A DNA stretch of 64,000 nucleotides from Firmicutes bacterium TM09-10 (GTDB lineage Bacteria > Bacillota > Clostridia > Lachnospirales > Lachnospiraceae), in contig QUKC01000014.1 in the NCBI GenBank assembly GCA_003481005.1, positions 1 to 64,000 of the forward strand, in the 5' to 3' direction. A program made the translations under genes and the position numbers. The notes below the pieces were generated by a model that ran no database searches, had not been told where the DNA came from, and was given only the letters and a program-made list of their open reading frames with translations. Every line of letters starts with the position of its first letter. Within the stretch, counting starts at the first letter, position 1. Shown here in pieces: positions 46,213-54,732 of this stretch.

Positions 46213-47189
46213 ATGGAAGAAAGCATTTTGCATTATATCCGTCCCAAAGCCCCTTTTCTATGGGTGGATGGAGCCGACCGTCTGCCCAACAGCTATTACT
46301 TGTTCCGGGCGGAATTTACGGTGGAGGAGGACGACAATCCTTCCAGCCTGTGGATCTGTGCACGAAAGAAATACAGGCTGTATATCAACGATAAGCTGAT
46401 CGGACAGGGGCTGCCGCCTGCGGTAGAGTATGGAAATATCATCGACTGTCATGCTGTTGCCAGAGAGCTCCTGCCGGGAAGCAAAAACTGCCTTGCAGTG
46501 GAAGTACATGATATGGAAGGCAGCGGGGAAGCCTGTTTCATTGTATGGCTGGAAAACGCGGATGGTACCCTGTATATGGGACTGTCAGAGAAGGATATTC
46601 AGGTGCTTCCGGCCCCGATGTGGGAGAGAAATACCCAGGAGGACCGTCAGAACAGCAATGTGCGCTACCAGGAACACTATGACGCGCGCAGTTGCCCGTT
46701 TGGATGGAGGCTGCCGGGGAAATTGCGGAAATGTTGTTTGTGAAAAGAAAGCAGCCCTTTACCTTAGCGGAACCGTTCGGAACTGCGGTTACGCTGCGGG
46801 CTTTGGATAAAGCTGGACTTATGAATCTTTCCGTCCGGATTCTGAAGGAACGCTGGGGAACGTGGATGGTAGACAGAGGCCTGACATCTACGCCGGAGGA
46901 ATGGGGAATGAACGGAAGCTTCCGGAGCGGTAGCTATCAGGGGATCATGCGGTCGTTATCTCACATATGGTCGGCCGGACCGGCCCAGTTTCTTATACAT
47001 AATGTAACGGGGATGCAGATTCTTAAGCCCGGATGCGGAGAAATCAGCCTGCGGCCGGCGGATATCGGGGCCGATTACCGGATTGTATGTCCGCTTCCGC
47101 AGGGAAACTTGATAGTGGAAAACAAAAGAGGAGAAATCAGCTGCAGGGTACCAGACGGCGTAAAGCTGGTTTCTGTTTCATGCAGATGA
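46213..47189 (+). pseudogene. GH78 alpha-L-rhamnosidase with catalytic domain deleted
   Basis: The 5' piece (46213-46743) encodes the N-terminal beta-sandwich domains of a bacterial rhamnosidase (FRAEFTVEEDDNPSSLWICARKKYRLYINDKLIGQG, in part). The 3' piece, in another frame (from ~46692 to 47189), encodes the end of the enzyme: WGTWMVDRGLTSTPEEWGMNGSFRSGSY, then SLSHIWSAGPAQFLIHNVTG and the C-terminal beta domain. The central (alpha/alpha)6 barrel with most catalytic residues is missing, and the junction near 46690 is out of frame. The start overlaps the operon normally, so loss was probably recent. Confidence 0.82.
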
Positions 47190-47212
47190 ATAGTAAAAAA
47201 GAAGGAGGGCTT

Positions 47213-49477
47213 ATGGAGAAAATGGAATTTACATTTCCTTATGAGGATCATCTTTATGATAATTATACGATTCCGGACAGCGAACAGCCGGACATCGAAC
47301 CATATGCGGGAGGAACAAGGTTTGAATACCCGTTTGCGCTGGAACAGCAGCCGCTTCAGGAGCTGGGATTGCTGGATGTGACGAAACCGCCCTTCCTGGC
47401 CGATTCCAGCGGTGAAAAAGACTGTACGGATACGCTGAATGAGGCGATCCGGACTGCGCAGAGATACCATTATGTTTGTTATTTTCCATTGGGTACATAC
47501 AGAATTTCAGATACTCTGCAAGCACAGCAGTATATTTGGTGGAAGAATTATCCTTATGACAAATACCGTGTCGTACAGCGGAGATATCCGGTCGTGCTGA
47601 TGGGGGAGAGAGGGAGGACAGAAGACGGAAAAACGCTTCGGCCGACAATATATCTGGCGCCATATTCCGACGGTTTTACTTTTCGGGATCATCATAAAGC
47701 GGTGATACATGTCTATAACGGAGCTGCGCCGGAAGAGAATGCGGCGCCGGCGAGCATTGAAAATATGATTACCGGTCTTCATATTGAAATCGGAGAAGGG
47801 AACAAAGGCGCAGTAGGGGTGGCCTTTTATGCTGCCCAGGGCTGTTCGATGGAAGATTGTGAGCTTGATGTAGGAGATGGATATTGCGGCCTGTGGGGAG
47901 CTGCTGGAAACGGAGGAAGTCATGCGCAGAATATAATACGCGGAGGGCGCGTAGGAGTGGACTTATCCAGAGGTACGCCGGGAGCGGTGATGAGCGGATT
48001 TGTTTTCGATCATCAGAGAGAGCATGCGATTATAGCGGGAACCAAGCAGGCAGTGGATTTTGTCGGCTGTGCCATATACACGTCGTCGCAGCTGCCGCCG
48101 GTGGTATCGTTCGGAGGGACCTATGAGCTGTTCCATCAGGGCCAGATTTCCCTGATCGACTGTATCATCGAGTTTGATGCACCGATGAAGCAGGGACGGA
48201 TACAGGCGGCCGTCAGCAGCCGGGAGAGTATTTACTTGAGGAACATTTATGTGCGAAATGCAACGCATTTTGTATGGAATCCTGACGGCTCCAATCTGGC
48301 CGCATTGTCAGAAAACTGGTGCCGCGCAGAAGAGTTTGCTCATGGAATTACTTCCATGCCCCATGAAGGAAGAGTATATCCGTCTCCGATCTATATGGAT
48401 GGGAAAAAACTGGGGGAAAACACATGGAGCATGGGAGTGGAAATCGTAAAGCCTCCAGCGGGACTGCTGAAAAAGCACCGGTACTTCCTACCGTTATGGC
48501 AGGATGTAACTTCATATAACGTAAAAGATTACGGCGCAAAAGGGGACGGTATCACTGATGATACGAAAGCGCTGCAGAATGCAATCAATCAAAATGAGTA
48601 TGTGTTCCTTCCAAAAGGCTACTATCGGATTACGGACACGCTTCATCTGAAGAAAGATACAAAACTGATCGGTGTTGCACAGGGACTTTCTCAGATTCTT
48701 GTTACGCAGATACCGGATGGAGTCTTTGCAGAAAAAAAGGAAAACGTACCAGCGATAGATACGCCGGATATTGCTGATGCATCTGTAATACTGGCATACT
48801 GCGGTCTCGTTACTTCCAGAAAACAGCCCGGCATTTATGCGCTGCGGTGGCGTGTGGCAGGAGGTTCAATTCTGCGGAATTTCGCCTTTTATGCCGATGT
48901 GGGATACCGCATTACCTGGATTACGGAGAATCGGAGCCATCCGTGGATCTTGGTGACGGGGAACGGCGGAGGAAGATGGTACAATTTCTGGTGCGATATT
49001 ACTCAGGGCGGTAAGGATTACAGGATTCTCAGCATTCGCGGGACACGGCAGCCCTTTGCCATCTATGCCTGTAACGTGGAACACTCCAGAGCTGATTATG
49101 AGATGGACATTCTGAACTGCAGAAACATCGTGATTTATAATCTGAAAAGTGAATGCAATTCCCCCGATCTGCTGATCCGGGACTCAGACAATATTGCGGT
49201 GTTCTCTCAGGGAGGGGACGCTTCAACATATCCCGGAGGTTCCCTGTATCATATAGAGAACTGTACGAATTTTACACTGTCCCTACTGTATGATTACCGC
49301 ATTAACTGCAGCGGACACGGGCCGGAATATTTCAGCGGGACATGGTTTGATCCATGTGAATGGCATATGCTGACGGAAACGGCACCAAACGGCGATGTGA
49401 TTACAACCTTGCCCTGCGAACGCCCCTGTCTGTATAAGAGAGGAAACTACAGAGGCTGTAATGAAGCAGAAGAGTAA
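47213..49477 (+). CDS. Double parallel beta-helix protein (pectate-lyase-3/GH55-like)
   Basis: 754 residues without signal peptide. Two related beta-helix units are visible. The first starts near residue 60 (CTDTLNEAIRTAQRYHYVCYFPLGTYRISDTL). The second starts near residue 440 (YNVKDYGAKGDGITDDTKALQNAINQNEYVFLPKGYYRITDTL). Each opens with the GDGxxDDTxAL-type pattern of PF12708-like folds, as in GH55 and phage tailspikes. Repeated Asn/Gly turns follow. Active-site residues cannot be assigned. ATG 47213 has GGAGG six bases upstream. It lies within the sugar-uptake operon, so a polysaccharide lyase or hydrolase role inside the cell is likely but unproven. Confidence 0.8.
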   Translation: MEKMEFTFPYEDHLYDNYTIPDSEQPDIEPYAGGTRFEYPFALEQQPLQELGLLDVTKPPFLADSSGEKDCTDTLNEAIRTAQRYHYVCYFPLGTYRISDTLQAQQYIWWKNYPYDKYRVVQRRYPVVLMGERGRTEDGKTLRPTIYLAPYSDGFTFRDHHKAVIHVYNGAAPEENAAPASIENMITGLHIEIGEGNKGAVGVAFYAAQGCSMEDCELDVGDGYCGLWGAAGNGGSHAQNIIRGGRVGVDLSRGTPGAVMSGFVFDHQREHAIIAGTKQAVDFVGCAIYTSSQLPPVVSFGGTYELFHQGQISLIDCIIEFDAPMKQGRIQAAVSSRESIYLRNIYVRNATHFVWNPDGSNLAALSENWCRAEEFAHGITSMPHEGRVYPSPIYMDGKKLGENTWSMGVEIVKPPAGLLKKHRYFLPLWQDVTSYNVKDYGAKGDGITDDTKALQNAINQNEYVFLPKGYYRITDTLHLKKDTKLIGVAQGLSQILVTQIPDGVFAEKKENVPAIDTPDIADASVILAYCGLVTSRKQPGIYALRWRVAGGSILRNFAFYADVGYRITWITENRSHPWILVTGNGGGRWYNFWCDITQGGKDYRILSIRGTRQPFAIYACNVEHSRADYEMDILNCRNIVIYNLKSECNSPDLLIRDSDNIAVFSQGGDASTYPGGSLYHIENCTNFTLSLLYDYRINCSGHGPEYFSGTWFDPCEWHMLTETAPNGDVITTLPCERPCLYKRGNYRGCNEAEE

Positions 49478-49506
49478 AAGAATAAAGTTTGGGAATGGAG
49501 GAAAAT

Positions 49507-50526
49507 ATGGATCATAATAAACAAATAAAAGGAGCGGTGTATTTTCCATCACGCGCTTACAATGCATATCAAACCTGGATGTATTTTGACAGAACGGTAA
49601 TTGCAAGAGATTTTGGATATGCGAAAAGCGCTGGACTGAACGCTTTACGCATTTTTACAAGCTACGAGTACTGGCAGGAGGAAGCAGAGCTGTTCTGGAA
49701 GAAGTTTGAAAGCCTTTTGTCTGTGGCAGAAGAACAAGATATCCTGGTGATGCCCATCTTATTTGAAAACTGCGGCAGAGAGCCGTCTCGGGAAAACATG
49801 CTGGATCAGGATCCGGAAACAGCAGCCTGTATCCAGTCGCCTGGACGTAAAATTACAGAAAACCGAAAGCTGTGGGGAAAACCGGCTGAATATACCCGTG
49901 AATTTATGAAGCGCTATGCCGATGATGAACGTCTGGCGGCCATAGAGCTGATGAACGAACCCCATGAAGAAACCGGAGACATTCCGTTTGCTCAATTCAT
50001 TACAAAGACGGCATTTGATATGAAAAAGAGAGTGCCTCTCAGTATAGGCTGCATTTCTCTGCAGCATAATCTGTATTTTGCTCAATGGATTGAAGTTTAT
50101 CAGTTTCATGATAATTTTCCCTCTGACCGAGAGAATTTTGAGAAGAAATTAAGAGATGCTGTCAGCCTGCAGGAAATGACGGGGAAGGCGGTCTGGCTCT
50201 CAGAGTGGCAGCGGTTGCGGATAAGCGGACCCGGATGGGATCAAAGGGTAATTCCAGAAGAAGATAAAATCCCGTATCTTTCTTCTCTGGCAGAAGCTGT
50301 TTATCAGAGCGGCATTGGCAGTTTCTTCTGGTCGCTTATGGTTAAACCGGCTTATCTGCCAGCTCAGAGGATAAATGGAACAATAAACGGTCTGTTCCAT
50401 GAGGACGGGAGCGTATACAGCACAGCGGACTACATTGCTGTTTCAGGAAAACAGAATTCTCCGGAAGCTTTTACACAGCCGCCGCTGTGGTATGTGGAAG
50501 AGCTGAAGAGAACCGGGAAGGAATAA
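49507..50526 (+). CDS. Clan GH-A glycoside hydrolase (GH5-like)
   Basis: 339 residues, no signal peptide. A (beta/alpha)8 glycosidase with Glu in AIELMNEPHEETG as acid/base (Asn-Glu-Pro motif of strand 4) and Glu in AVWLSEWQRL as nucleophile (strand 7). The FFWSLMVKP segment forms strand 8. It resembles GH5-type beta-mannanase or cellulase relatives, but the subfamily and substrate are not clear. ATG 49507 follows GGAGG (49497-49501) by five bases. Last gene of the glycan operon that starts at 42558. Confidence 0.82.
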   Translation: MDHNKQIKGAVYFPSRAYNAYQTWMYFDRTVIARDFGYAKSAGLNALRIFTSYEYWQEEAELFWKKFESLLSVAEEQDILVMPILFENCGREPSRENMLDQDPETAACIQSPGRKITENRKLWGKPAEYTREFMKRYADDERLAAIELMNEPHEETGDIPFAQFITKTAFDMKKRVPLSIGCISLQHNLYFAQWIEVYQFHDNFPSDRENFEKKLRDAVSLQEMTGKAVWLSEWQRLRISGPGWDQRVIPEEDKIPYLSSLAEAVYQSGIGSFFWSLMVKPAYLPAQRINGTINGLFHEDGSVYSTADYIAVSGKQNSPEAFTQPPLWYVEELKRTGKE

Positions 50527-50600
50527 AATACATCTTTATAGCATACACAGCAAAAATATTTGGAGACAGTCGATTTTTATAACTGGCTGTCTCTGACAGA

Positions 50601-50680
50601 TAAAATTGACCTACCTTAGCAATTCAGTCTTTCGGGTACTAAGGTAGGTCAAAATTCAATGAAAAAGCGGGTCAATTTTA
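50601..50680. repeat. Nested inverted repeats
   Basis: TTGACCTACCTTAG (50606-50619) pairs exactly with CTAAGGTAGGTCAA (50639-50652). In addition TAAAATTGACC (50601-50611) is the exact complement of GGTCAATTTTA (50670-50680), so the left arm is shared by two alternative pairings. Probably transposon-end debris; it may also terminate the glycan operon. Confidence 0.6.
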
Positions 50681-50681
50681 G

Positions 50682-50791
50682 GGTTCTTCCGCAAAATATA
50701 GTATTTGAACATGTACCAGCCTGTGGAGACCAGTATATATCCGCATATTTAAAGTTGTTTTTTGTAATTTGCTAAAATTTGCGGAAGAACC
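50682..50791. repeat. MITE-like element with ISL3-like ends
   Basis: 110 bp bounded by GGTTCTTCCGCAAA (50682-50695) and its exact complement TTTGCGGAAGAACC (50778-50791). The ends resemble those of ISL3-family elements. No coding content and no clear target duplication. Confidence 0.55.
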
Positions 50792-50875
50792 AAAGAGTTC
50801 CGGAATAATCAAAAAATAGTATTTCAGAGAGTATGAAGAAAAGTCTGTAAATGGGGTTCTTCTATGATAAGACGT

Positions 50876-50906
50876 GGTGGAATGCTTAGAAATTGGGCAT
50901 TCCACC
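50876..50906. terminator. Terminator-like hairpin
   Basis: GGTGGAATGC (50876-50885) pairs exactly with GCATTCCACC (50897-50906), followed by TTTATTTAT on the plus strand. Confidence 0.55.
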
Positions 50907-51293
50907 TTTATTTATATACCATCCCGAGGATGGCACGTCAAAAACCGGAAAGAGGAAAAACCGACTATAGAACCGATAAACGCACCCATAAATATTAACA
51001 TGAATCTGGAATTATACTGCAGATTCCTTCTTTTATTTTCTATTCGTCTTTTCTCAAATTCCATATCTTTTGTATTTTCCATAATTTCTCCCTTCTTAAA
51101 AACAGGAACAGAGCTCTGAAATATAAGTGCTGTTTTTAATTAGAGAAAAATTATCGAAATAAAATTATAAAATACATTGAAAAATATTTAGGCGATACCA
51201 TTACATTGTTTCCAGAACTAGTAGAAAAATTTAATCAAAACAAATTATACCTATATTATTCACAGCACAGCCGTGAAAGCGGCTGAAAGCCAC

Positions 51294-51968
51294 ATAGTTA
51301 CTATATTTTAGCTGAATATTGCTTTTCACCTATCAAGTGAATGAAAAAAGAGCATCCACTTGTCTGTTATGATGGAATGACCGGGGATCTGATAAAGATC
51401 CAGCTGCGTGATGGAACACAGTATTCCTGCACCGGAGTAGCTGATTTTTTACAGCCGGTACTGGGTGAATATCTGCATGACTATCCGGAAATCCCTATTC
51501 TGCTTCGTGGTGATAGTGGTTTTTCTACGCTTGATCTATATAAGCAGTGCGAGGAAAACGGCACAAGCTATGTGATCCGGCCGAAGGAGAATGGCATCCT
51601 ACGCGGAAAAGCATCCTATCTTGTGGATGAGCTTGATGAAATCACCAGGAATAACAAAGTGGATTATACGGTAGTTTATGGTGAATTCATGTACAAAGCA
51701 AAGTCATGGCCTTACGAACGGCGTGTGGTATGCAAGGTTGAAAAGCCGGAAAACCAGATGGTTTACATGTACACCTTTGTTGTCACAAACATGCGCAAAC
51801 AACGCATTGATACCGTCCGTTTAAAACTGCTGAAGATTGCTGCAAAAGTAGTTCATTCAGCAAGATATATCACATTCAAGCTGTGTAGCAGCTGCCCTCA
51901 TAAAAATGAATTCTATGAGACACTTTCAAATATCGGTAAGCTGAATATACAGCTGGAATAGTAACTAT
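51294..51968 (+). mobile_element. IS1380-type remnant flanked by an 11-bp inverted repeat
   Basis: ATAGTTACTAT (51294-51304) and ATAGTAACTAT (51958-51968) form an exact 11-bp inverted repeat around the transposase fragment. The element is too short for an intact IS1380 (usually ~1.6-1.7 kb), so it is an internal-deletion or end remnant. Confidence 0.5.
51341..51961 (+). pseudogene. IS1380-family transposase, C-terminal half
   Basis: 206 residues match the second half of IS1380 DDE transposases: PLVCYDGMTGDLIKIQLRDG, the second catalytic Asp in ILLRGDSGFSTLDLY, YVIRPKENGILRG, and the end TVRLKLLKIAAKVVHSARYITFKL. The N-terminal half with the DNA-binding part and the first Asp is missing, with stop codons upstream. 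Confidence 0.85.
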
Positions 51969-51985
51969 TAACGAACCTTGACAGC

Positions 51986-52125
51986 TTAATAACCGCTCAG
52001 AACTCTGCCACAGGGATTTTATACCCTTTTTGGAGATTGGTTGAGCGATATTTAGGCTACATGGGTCAATTTCTGGATTCATGGTACAGTTACCAGTTCA
52101 GATACTGTTCCGTGAATAATTCAGG
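51986..52125 (+). repeat. Remnant of the IS1595-like element end
   Basis: About 140 bp align along their length with the left end of the IS at 30478-30614 (opposite strand), including CCACAGGGATTTTATACCC and GAATAATTCAGG. It sits just behind the IS1380 fragment, so two IS types have been joined here. Confidence 0.75.
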
Positions 52126-52213
52126 ATAATGATATTACAAGTCTCACATATTCTCTATCCGTTATTTTGTCAAAAAAACAAGTCCTATCGTTAGTTATCA
52201 CAGTCTCTTCCAC

Positions 52214-52241
52214 TTGACACACTGGAAAAAACCGATATAAT
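52214..52241 (+). promoter_or_regulatory. Sigma-A promoter of the fur/zinc-import operon
   Basis: TTGACA (52214-52219), a 16-base spacer and TATAAT (52236-52241) match both consensus boxes. The transcript would start near 52248 and carry a ~150-base leader containing leader repeat B. Confidence 0.8.
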
Positions 52242-52295
52242 AAATTGAAAATGGTTTTTAATTTCAAAATGAACAGCTGCGGTTCATAGGGAAAG

Positions 52296-52387
52296 AAGAT
52301 TGAAAAATAAAATTTTTCAATCGCGGGATTTGTGTCTGTGCGCACTTGACACAAACTCGGCATGCACAAAAAGCGTGCGCAGAAATG
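52296..52387 (+). repeat. Leader repeat, copy B (long form)
   Basis: 92 bp with three possible stems. The first is GATTGAAAAAT/ATTTTTCAATC (exact, 52298-52322). The others are TTTGTGTC/GACACAAA and a GC-rich one ending in GTGCGCAGAAATG. Copy C at 56031-56121 is nearly identical; copy A at 21969-22032 lacks the first stem. It ends eight bases before the Fur-family start codon, and its edge supplies GGGAG as ribosome site. Confidence 0.88.
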
Positions 52388-52395
52388 GGAGAAAA

Positions 52396-52848
52396 ATGGC
52401 AGAACGTGTCAGATACAGAACGAAGCAACAGGAGCTGATCCGGGATTGTCTGGAAAAACACAGCGACCGGTTTGTGACGGCGGAACAGTGTATGGACTGT
52501 CTCAAAGCCGAAGGAATTCACGTTGGACAGACGACGGTTTATCGGGCTCTCGACCGTCTCACAGAGGAGAACGCCGTGATCAAAATTCCGGCAGTGGATG
52601 GCGCAGGCGCGCAGTACCGCTATATCGGAGAATTGAGGCCGGGCAGCCCGGGGCGGCTTGTCTGCCTGCAGTGCGGGAAGATCATTCCTCTGGAATGTAA
52701 CAAGCTCCATGGATTTTCCGAACATATCCTGAAGGAGCATGACTTTGCGCTGGATTCCTCGCATCTGATCTTTTACGGCTGCTGTCGGGAGTGCCGCAAA
52801 TTCAGGGAAACACAGGAAGGACTGCAGGATAGAAATGAGGATAAATAG
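52396..52848 (+). CDS. Fur-family transcriptional regulator, probably Zur
   Basis: 150 residues. The winged-helix DNA-binding half has the Fur signature (TKQQELIRDCLEKHSDRFVTAEQCMDCLK, then GQTTVYRALDRLTEENAV). The dimer domain carries two CxxC pairs for the structural zinc (CLQCGK and CCREC) and the metal-site segment QYRYIGE. Its position as first gene before zinc ABC genes points to a zinc-responsive repressor, but iron or peroxide sensing cannot be excluded. ATG 52396 is chosen since earlier in-frame codons lie within the repeat. It overlaps the next gene by 14 bases. Confidence 0.9.
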   Translation: MAERVRYRTKQQELIRDCLEKHSDRFVTAEQCMDCLKAEGIHVGQTTVYRALDRLTEENAVIKIPAVDGAGAQYRYIGELRPGSPGRLVCLQCGKIIPLECNKLHGFSEHILKEHDFALDSSHLIFYGCCRECRKFRETQEGLQDRNEDK

Positions 52849-53995
52849 AAAAAAGCAACTCGGGAAGCATGCTGTGATTTCCGGCATCAGAATGCCGCAG
52901 CTGCGCTGCACACGGGTATCGGAAAGCGACATCCTGCGTCGTGCGTCGTTGGCGCTCTGCGCGTGCTTCCTGTTTACCGCAGTGTTTGTCGGCTGCGGCA
53001 CGGAAGCTTCTGACGAACCGGTGGATCCCAACAGGCTGCAGGTGATGGCGAGTTTTTATACGATGTACGATTTCGCACAGAAAATTGGCGGCGAGCACGT
53101 TCAGGTGACCTGCATGGTGCCGTCCGGTACAGAGCCCCACGACTGGGAGCCGTCCACAAAGGATATTACCCGGATGGAGCAGGCGGAGGTTTTTATCTAT
53201 AACGGTGCGGGGATGGAGCACTGGGTTTCGGACGTTCTGGCGGGGCTTTCCAATAAAAAATTGATTTCCGTGGAAGCGTCGCAGGGAGTGAGCCTGCTGC
53301 GCAGCGCAGAGGAAGAGGACGGTCACGACCATGAGGCCGCGCATGCCGATGAGGACGAAGAGGACAGCCACGACCATGATGACGCGGATGCAGAAGACGC
53401 CGTGCATGAAGAAGATGCCGCAGATCGCGTCGTTGCCGCTGCGCCCGATGGACATGATGCCCACGAGCACGGCGAGTATGACCCGCACGTTTGGCTGGAC
53501 CCGATGAACGCAAAACAGGAAATGCAAAACATCTGCGAAGCGTTTTCCGAGGCGGATCCGGAGCATCGCGCAGACTATCAGGCAAATTATGAGAAATGGG
53601 CAAAACAGCTCGACGAGCTGGACAAAATCTATCAGATGACGCTGGAAAATCTGTCGGAGCGAAACATCGTTGTGGCGCATGAGGCGTATGGATATCTGTG
53701 CAGGCGTTATAACCTGACGCAGGTGAGCATCGAGGGTATGTCGCCGGATTCCGAACCCGACCCGGGACGGATGGCAGATATTATCGATTTTGTCCGGGCA
53801 AACAACGTCCGTGCGATTTTCTTTGAAGAGCTGTCCGGCTCGAGGACGGCGGAAACGGTAGCGGCGGAAACCGGCGTGAAGCTTTTGACCCTCAGCCCGC
53901 TGGAAGGCCTAAGCGACAGACAGGAAGAAACCGGCGGAGATTATTTTTCCGTCATGGAAGAAAATCTGCAGCAGCTGACAGAAGCTTTGCGGTAA
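52835..53995 (+). CDS. znuA: Zinc ABC transporter substrate-binding lipoprotein (ZnuA/AdcA type)
   Basis: 386 residues. A long basic N-terminus precedes the hydrophobic stretch and lipobox (FLFTAVFVGC). The cluster A-I fold is shown by VMASFYTMYDFAQKIGGEHV, then MVPSGTEPHDWEPS with a zinc His, DPHVWLDPMNA with the second, and VVAHEAYGYLCRRY with the third. A His/Asp/Glu-rich loop (residues ~165-215, for example DEDEEDSHDHDDADAED) is the mark of zinc-specific binders. The start overlaps the regulator gene. Length is typical allowing for the loop. Confidence 0.94.
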   Translation: MRINRKKQLGKHAVISGIRMPQLRCTRVSESDILRRASLALCACFLFTAVFVGCGTEASDEPVDPNRLQVMASFYTMYDFAQKIGGEHVQVTCMVPSGTEPHDWEPSTKDITRMEQAEVFIYNGAGMEHWVSDVLAGLSNKKLISVEASQGVSLLRSAEEEDGHDHEAAHADEDEEDSHDHDDADAEDAVHEEDAADRVVAAAPDGHDAHEHGEYDPHVWLDPMNAKQEMQNICEAFSEADPEHRADYQANYEKWAKQLDELDKIYQMTLENLSERNIVVAHEAYGYLCRRYNLTQVSIEGMSPDSEPDPGRMADIIDFVRANNVRAIFFEELSGSRTAETVAAETGVKLLTLSPLEGLSDRQEETGGDYFSVMEENLQQLTEALR

Positions 53996-54006
53996 GGAGC
54001 AGACAT

Positions 54007-54732
54007 ATGAATGCGATAGAAATCAAAAATCTGCACTTTTCCTATGGAAAGGAAAATGTGCTGGACGGCGTCAGCCTTTGCCTGAAAGAAGGGCGGCTGG
54101 CGATTCTCGCAGGAGAAAACGGGGCAGGAAAATCGACGCTTTTAAGGCTTTTATTAGGAGAGCTCCCGATCGGGGAAAGCCACAAAGGGGATCAGGAGGA
54201 AGGCAGCAGCGACGGCAGCATTGAGATTCTGGGGCAGGACATCCGACAGTTTAAAGACTGGTCGAGAATCAGTTATGTGCCGCAGAACGGGATGGGTGGC
54301 TGGAAGGATTTTCCGGCATCCGTGGAAGAAATCGTGCGCGCAAATTTATATAAGCAGATCGGATTGTTCCGGTTTGCGGGGAAAAAAGAGCGGCAGCAGG
54401 TAAGAGCTGCGCTGGCGCAGGTGGGCATGGAGGAATACCAGAACCGTTTGATCGGCAGACTTTCTGGCGGACAGCAGCAGAGAGTGCTTCTGGCACGCGC
54501 CCTGGTCAACGAGCCGAAGCTTCTGATTCTGGATGAGCCGACGTCGGCATTGGATGAAAAAAATGCGTCACACTTTTACCGACTGCTCAAAAAAATCAAT
54601 GCGGAGAAAAGGATCACCGTCCTGATGGTGACGCATGACCTCAAACGTGCATCGTCCTATGCAGATGATATCTGGGTGCTGGAGGACGGAAAGGTAAAAC
54701 AGGAAGCTGGGAAAGGAGAGGGGCAGGCATGA
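54007..54732 (+). CDS. znuC: Zinc ABC transporter ATP-binding protein (ZnuC type)
   Basis: 241 residues. Walker A GENGAGKST, Q-loop VPQNG, signature LSGGQQQR, Walker B LLILDEPT and the switch His in VTHDL are all intact. A short acidic insertion (KGDQEEGSSDGS) lies after Walker A. It starts 11 bases after znuA and overlaps znuB by four bases. Confidence 0.96.
   Translation: MNAIEIKNLHFSYGKENVLDGVSLCLKEGRLAILAGENGAGKSTLLRLLLGELPIGESHKGDQEEGSSDGSIEILGQDIRQFKDWSRISYVPQNGMGGWKDFPASVEEIVRANLYKQIGLFRFAGKKERQQVRAALAQVGMEEYQNRLIGRLSGGQQQRVLLARALVNEPKLLILDEPTSALDEKNASHFYRLLKKINAEKRITVLMVTHDLKRASSYADDIWVLEDGKVKQEAGKGEGQA

Larger units (their letters stand above)
50527..51340. other. Repeat-rich gap after the glycan operon
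   Basis: No real gene is supported; an 81-codon frame at 50874 has no recognisable features. The stretch contains a weak hairpin GAGACAG/CTGTCTC (50563-50593), a nested pair of inverted repeats (50601-50680), a small MITE-like unit (50682-50791) and a terminator-like hairpin (50876-50906). After 51120 it is AT-rich and leads into the IS1380 remnant. Confidence 0.55.

Noticed and set aside
50874..51119. 81-codon plus-strand frame in the repeat-rich gap
   Set aside because: Its start lies in a terminator-like hairpin and the residues show no known pattern; treated as non-coding.
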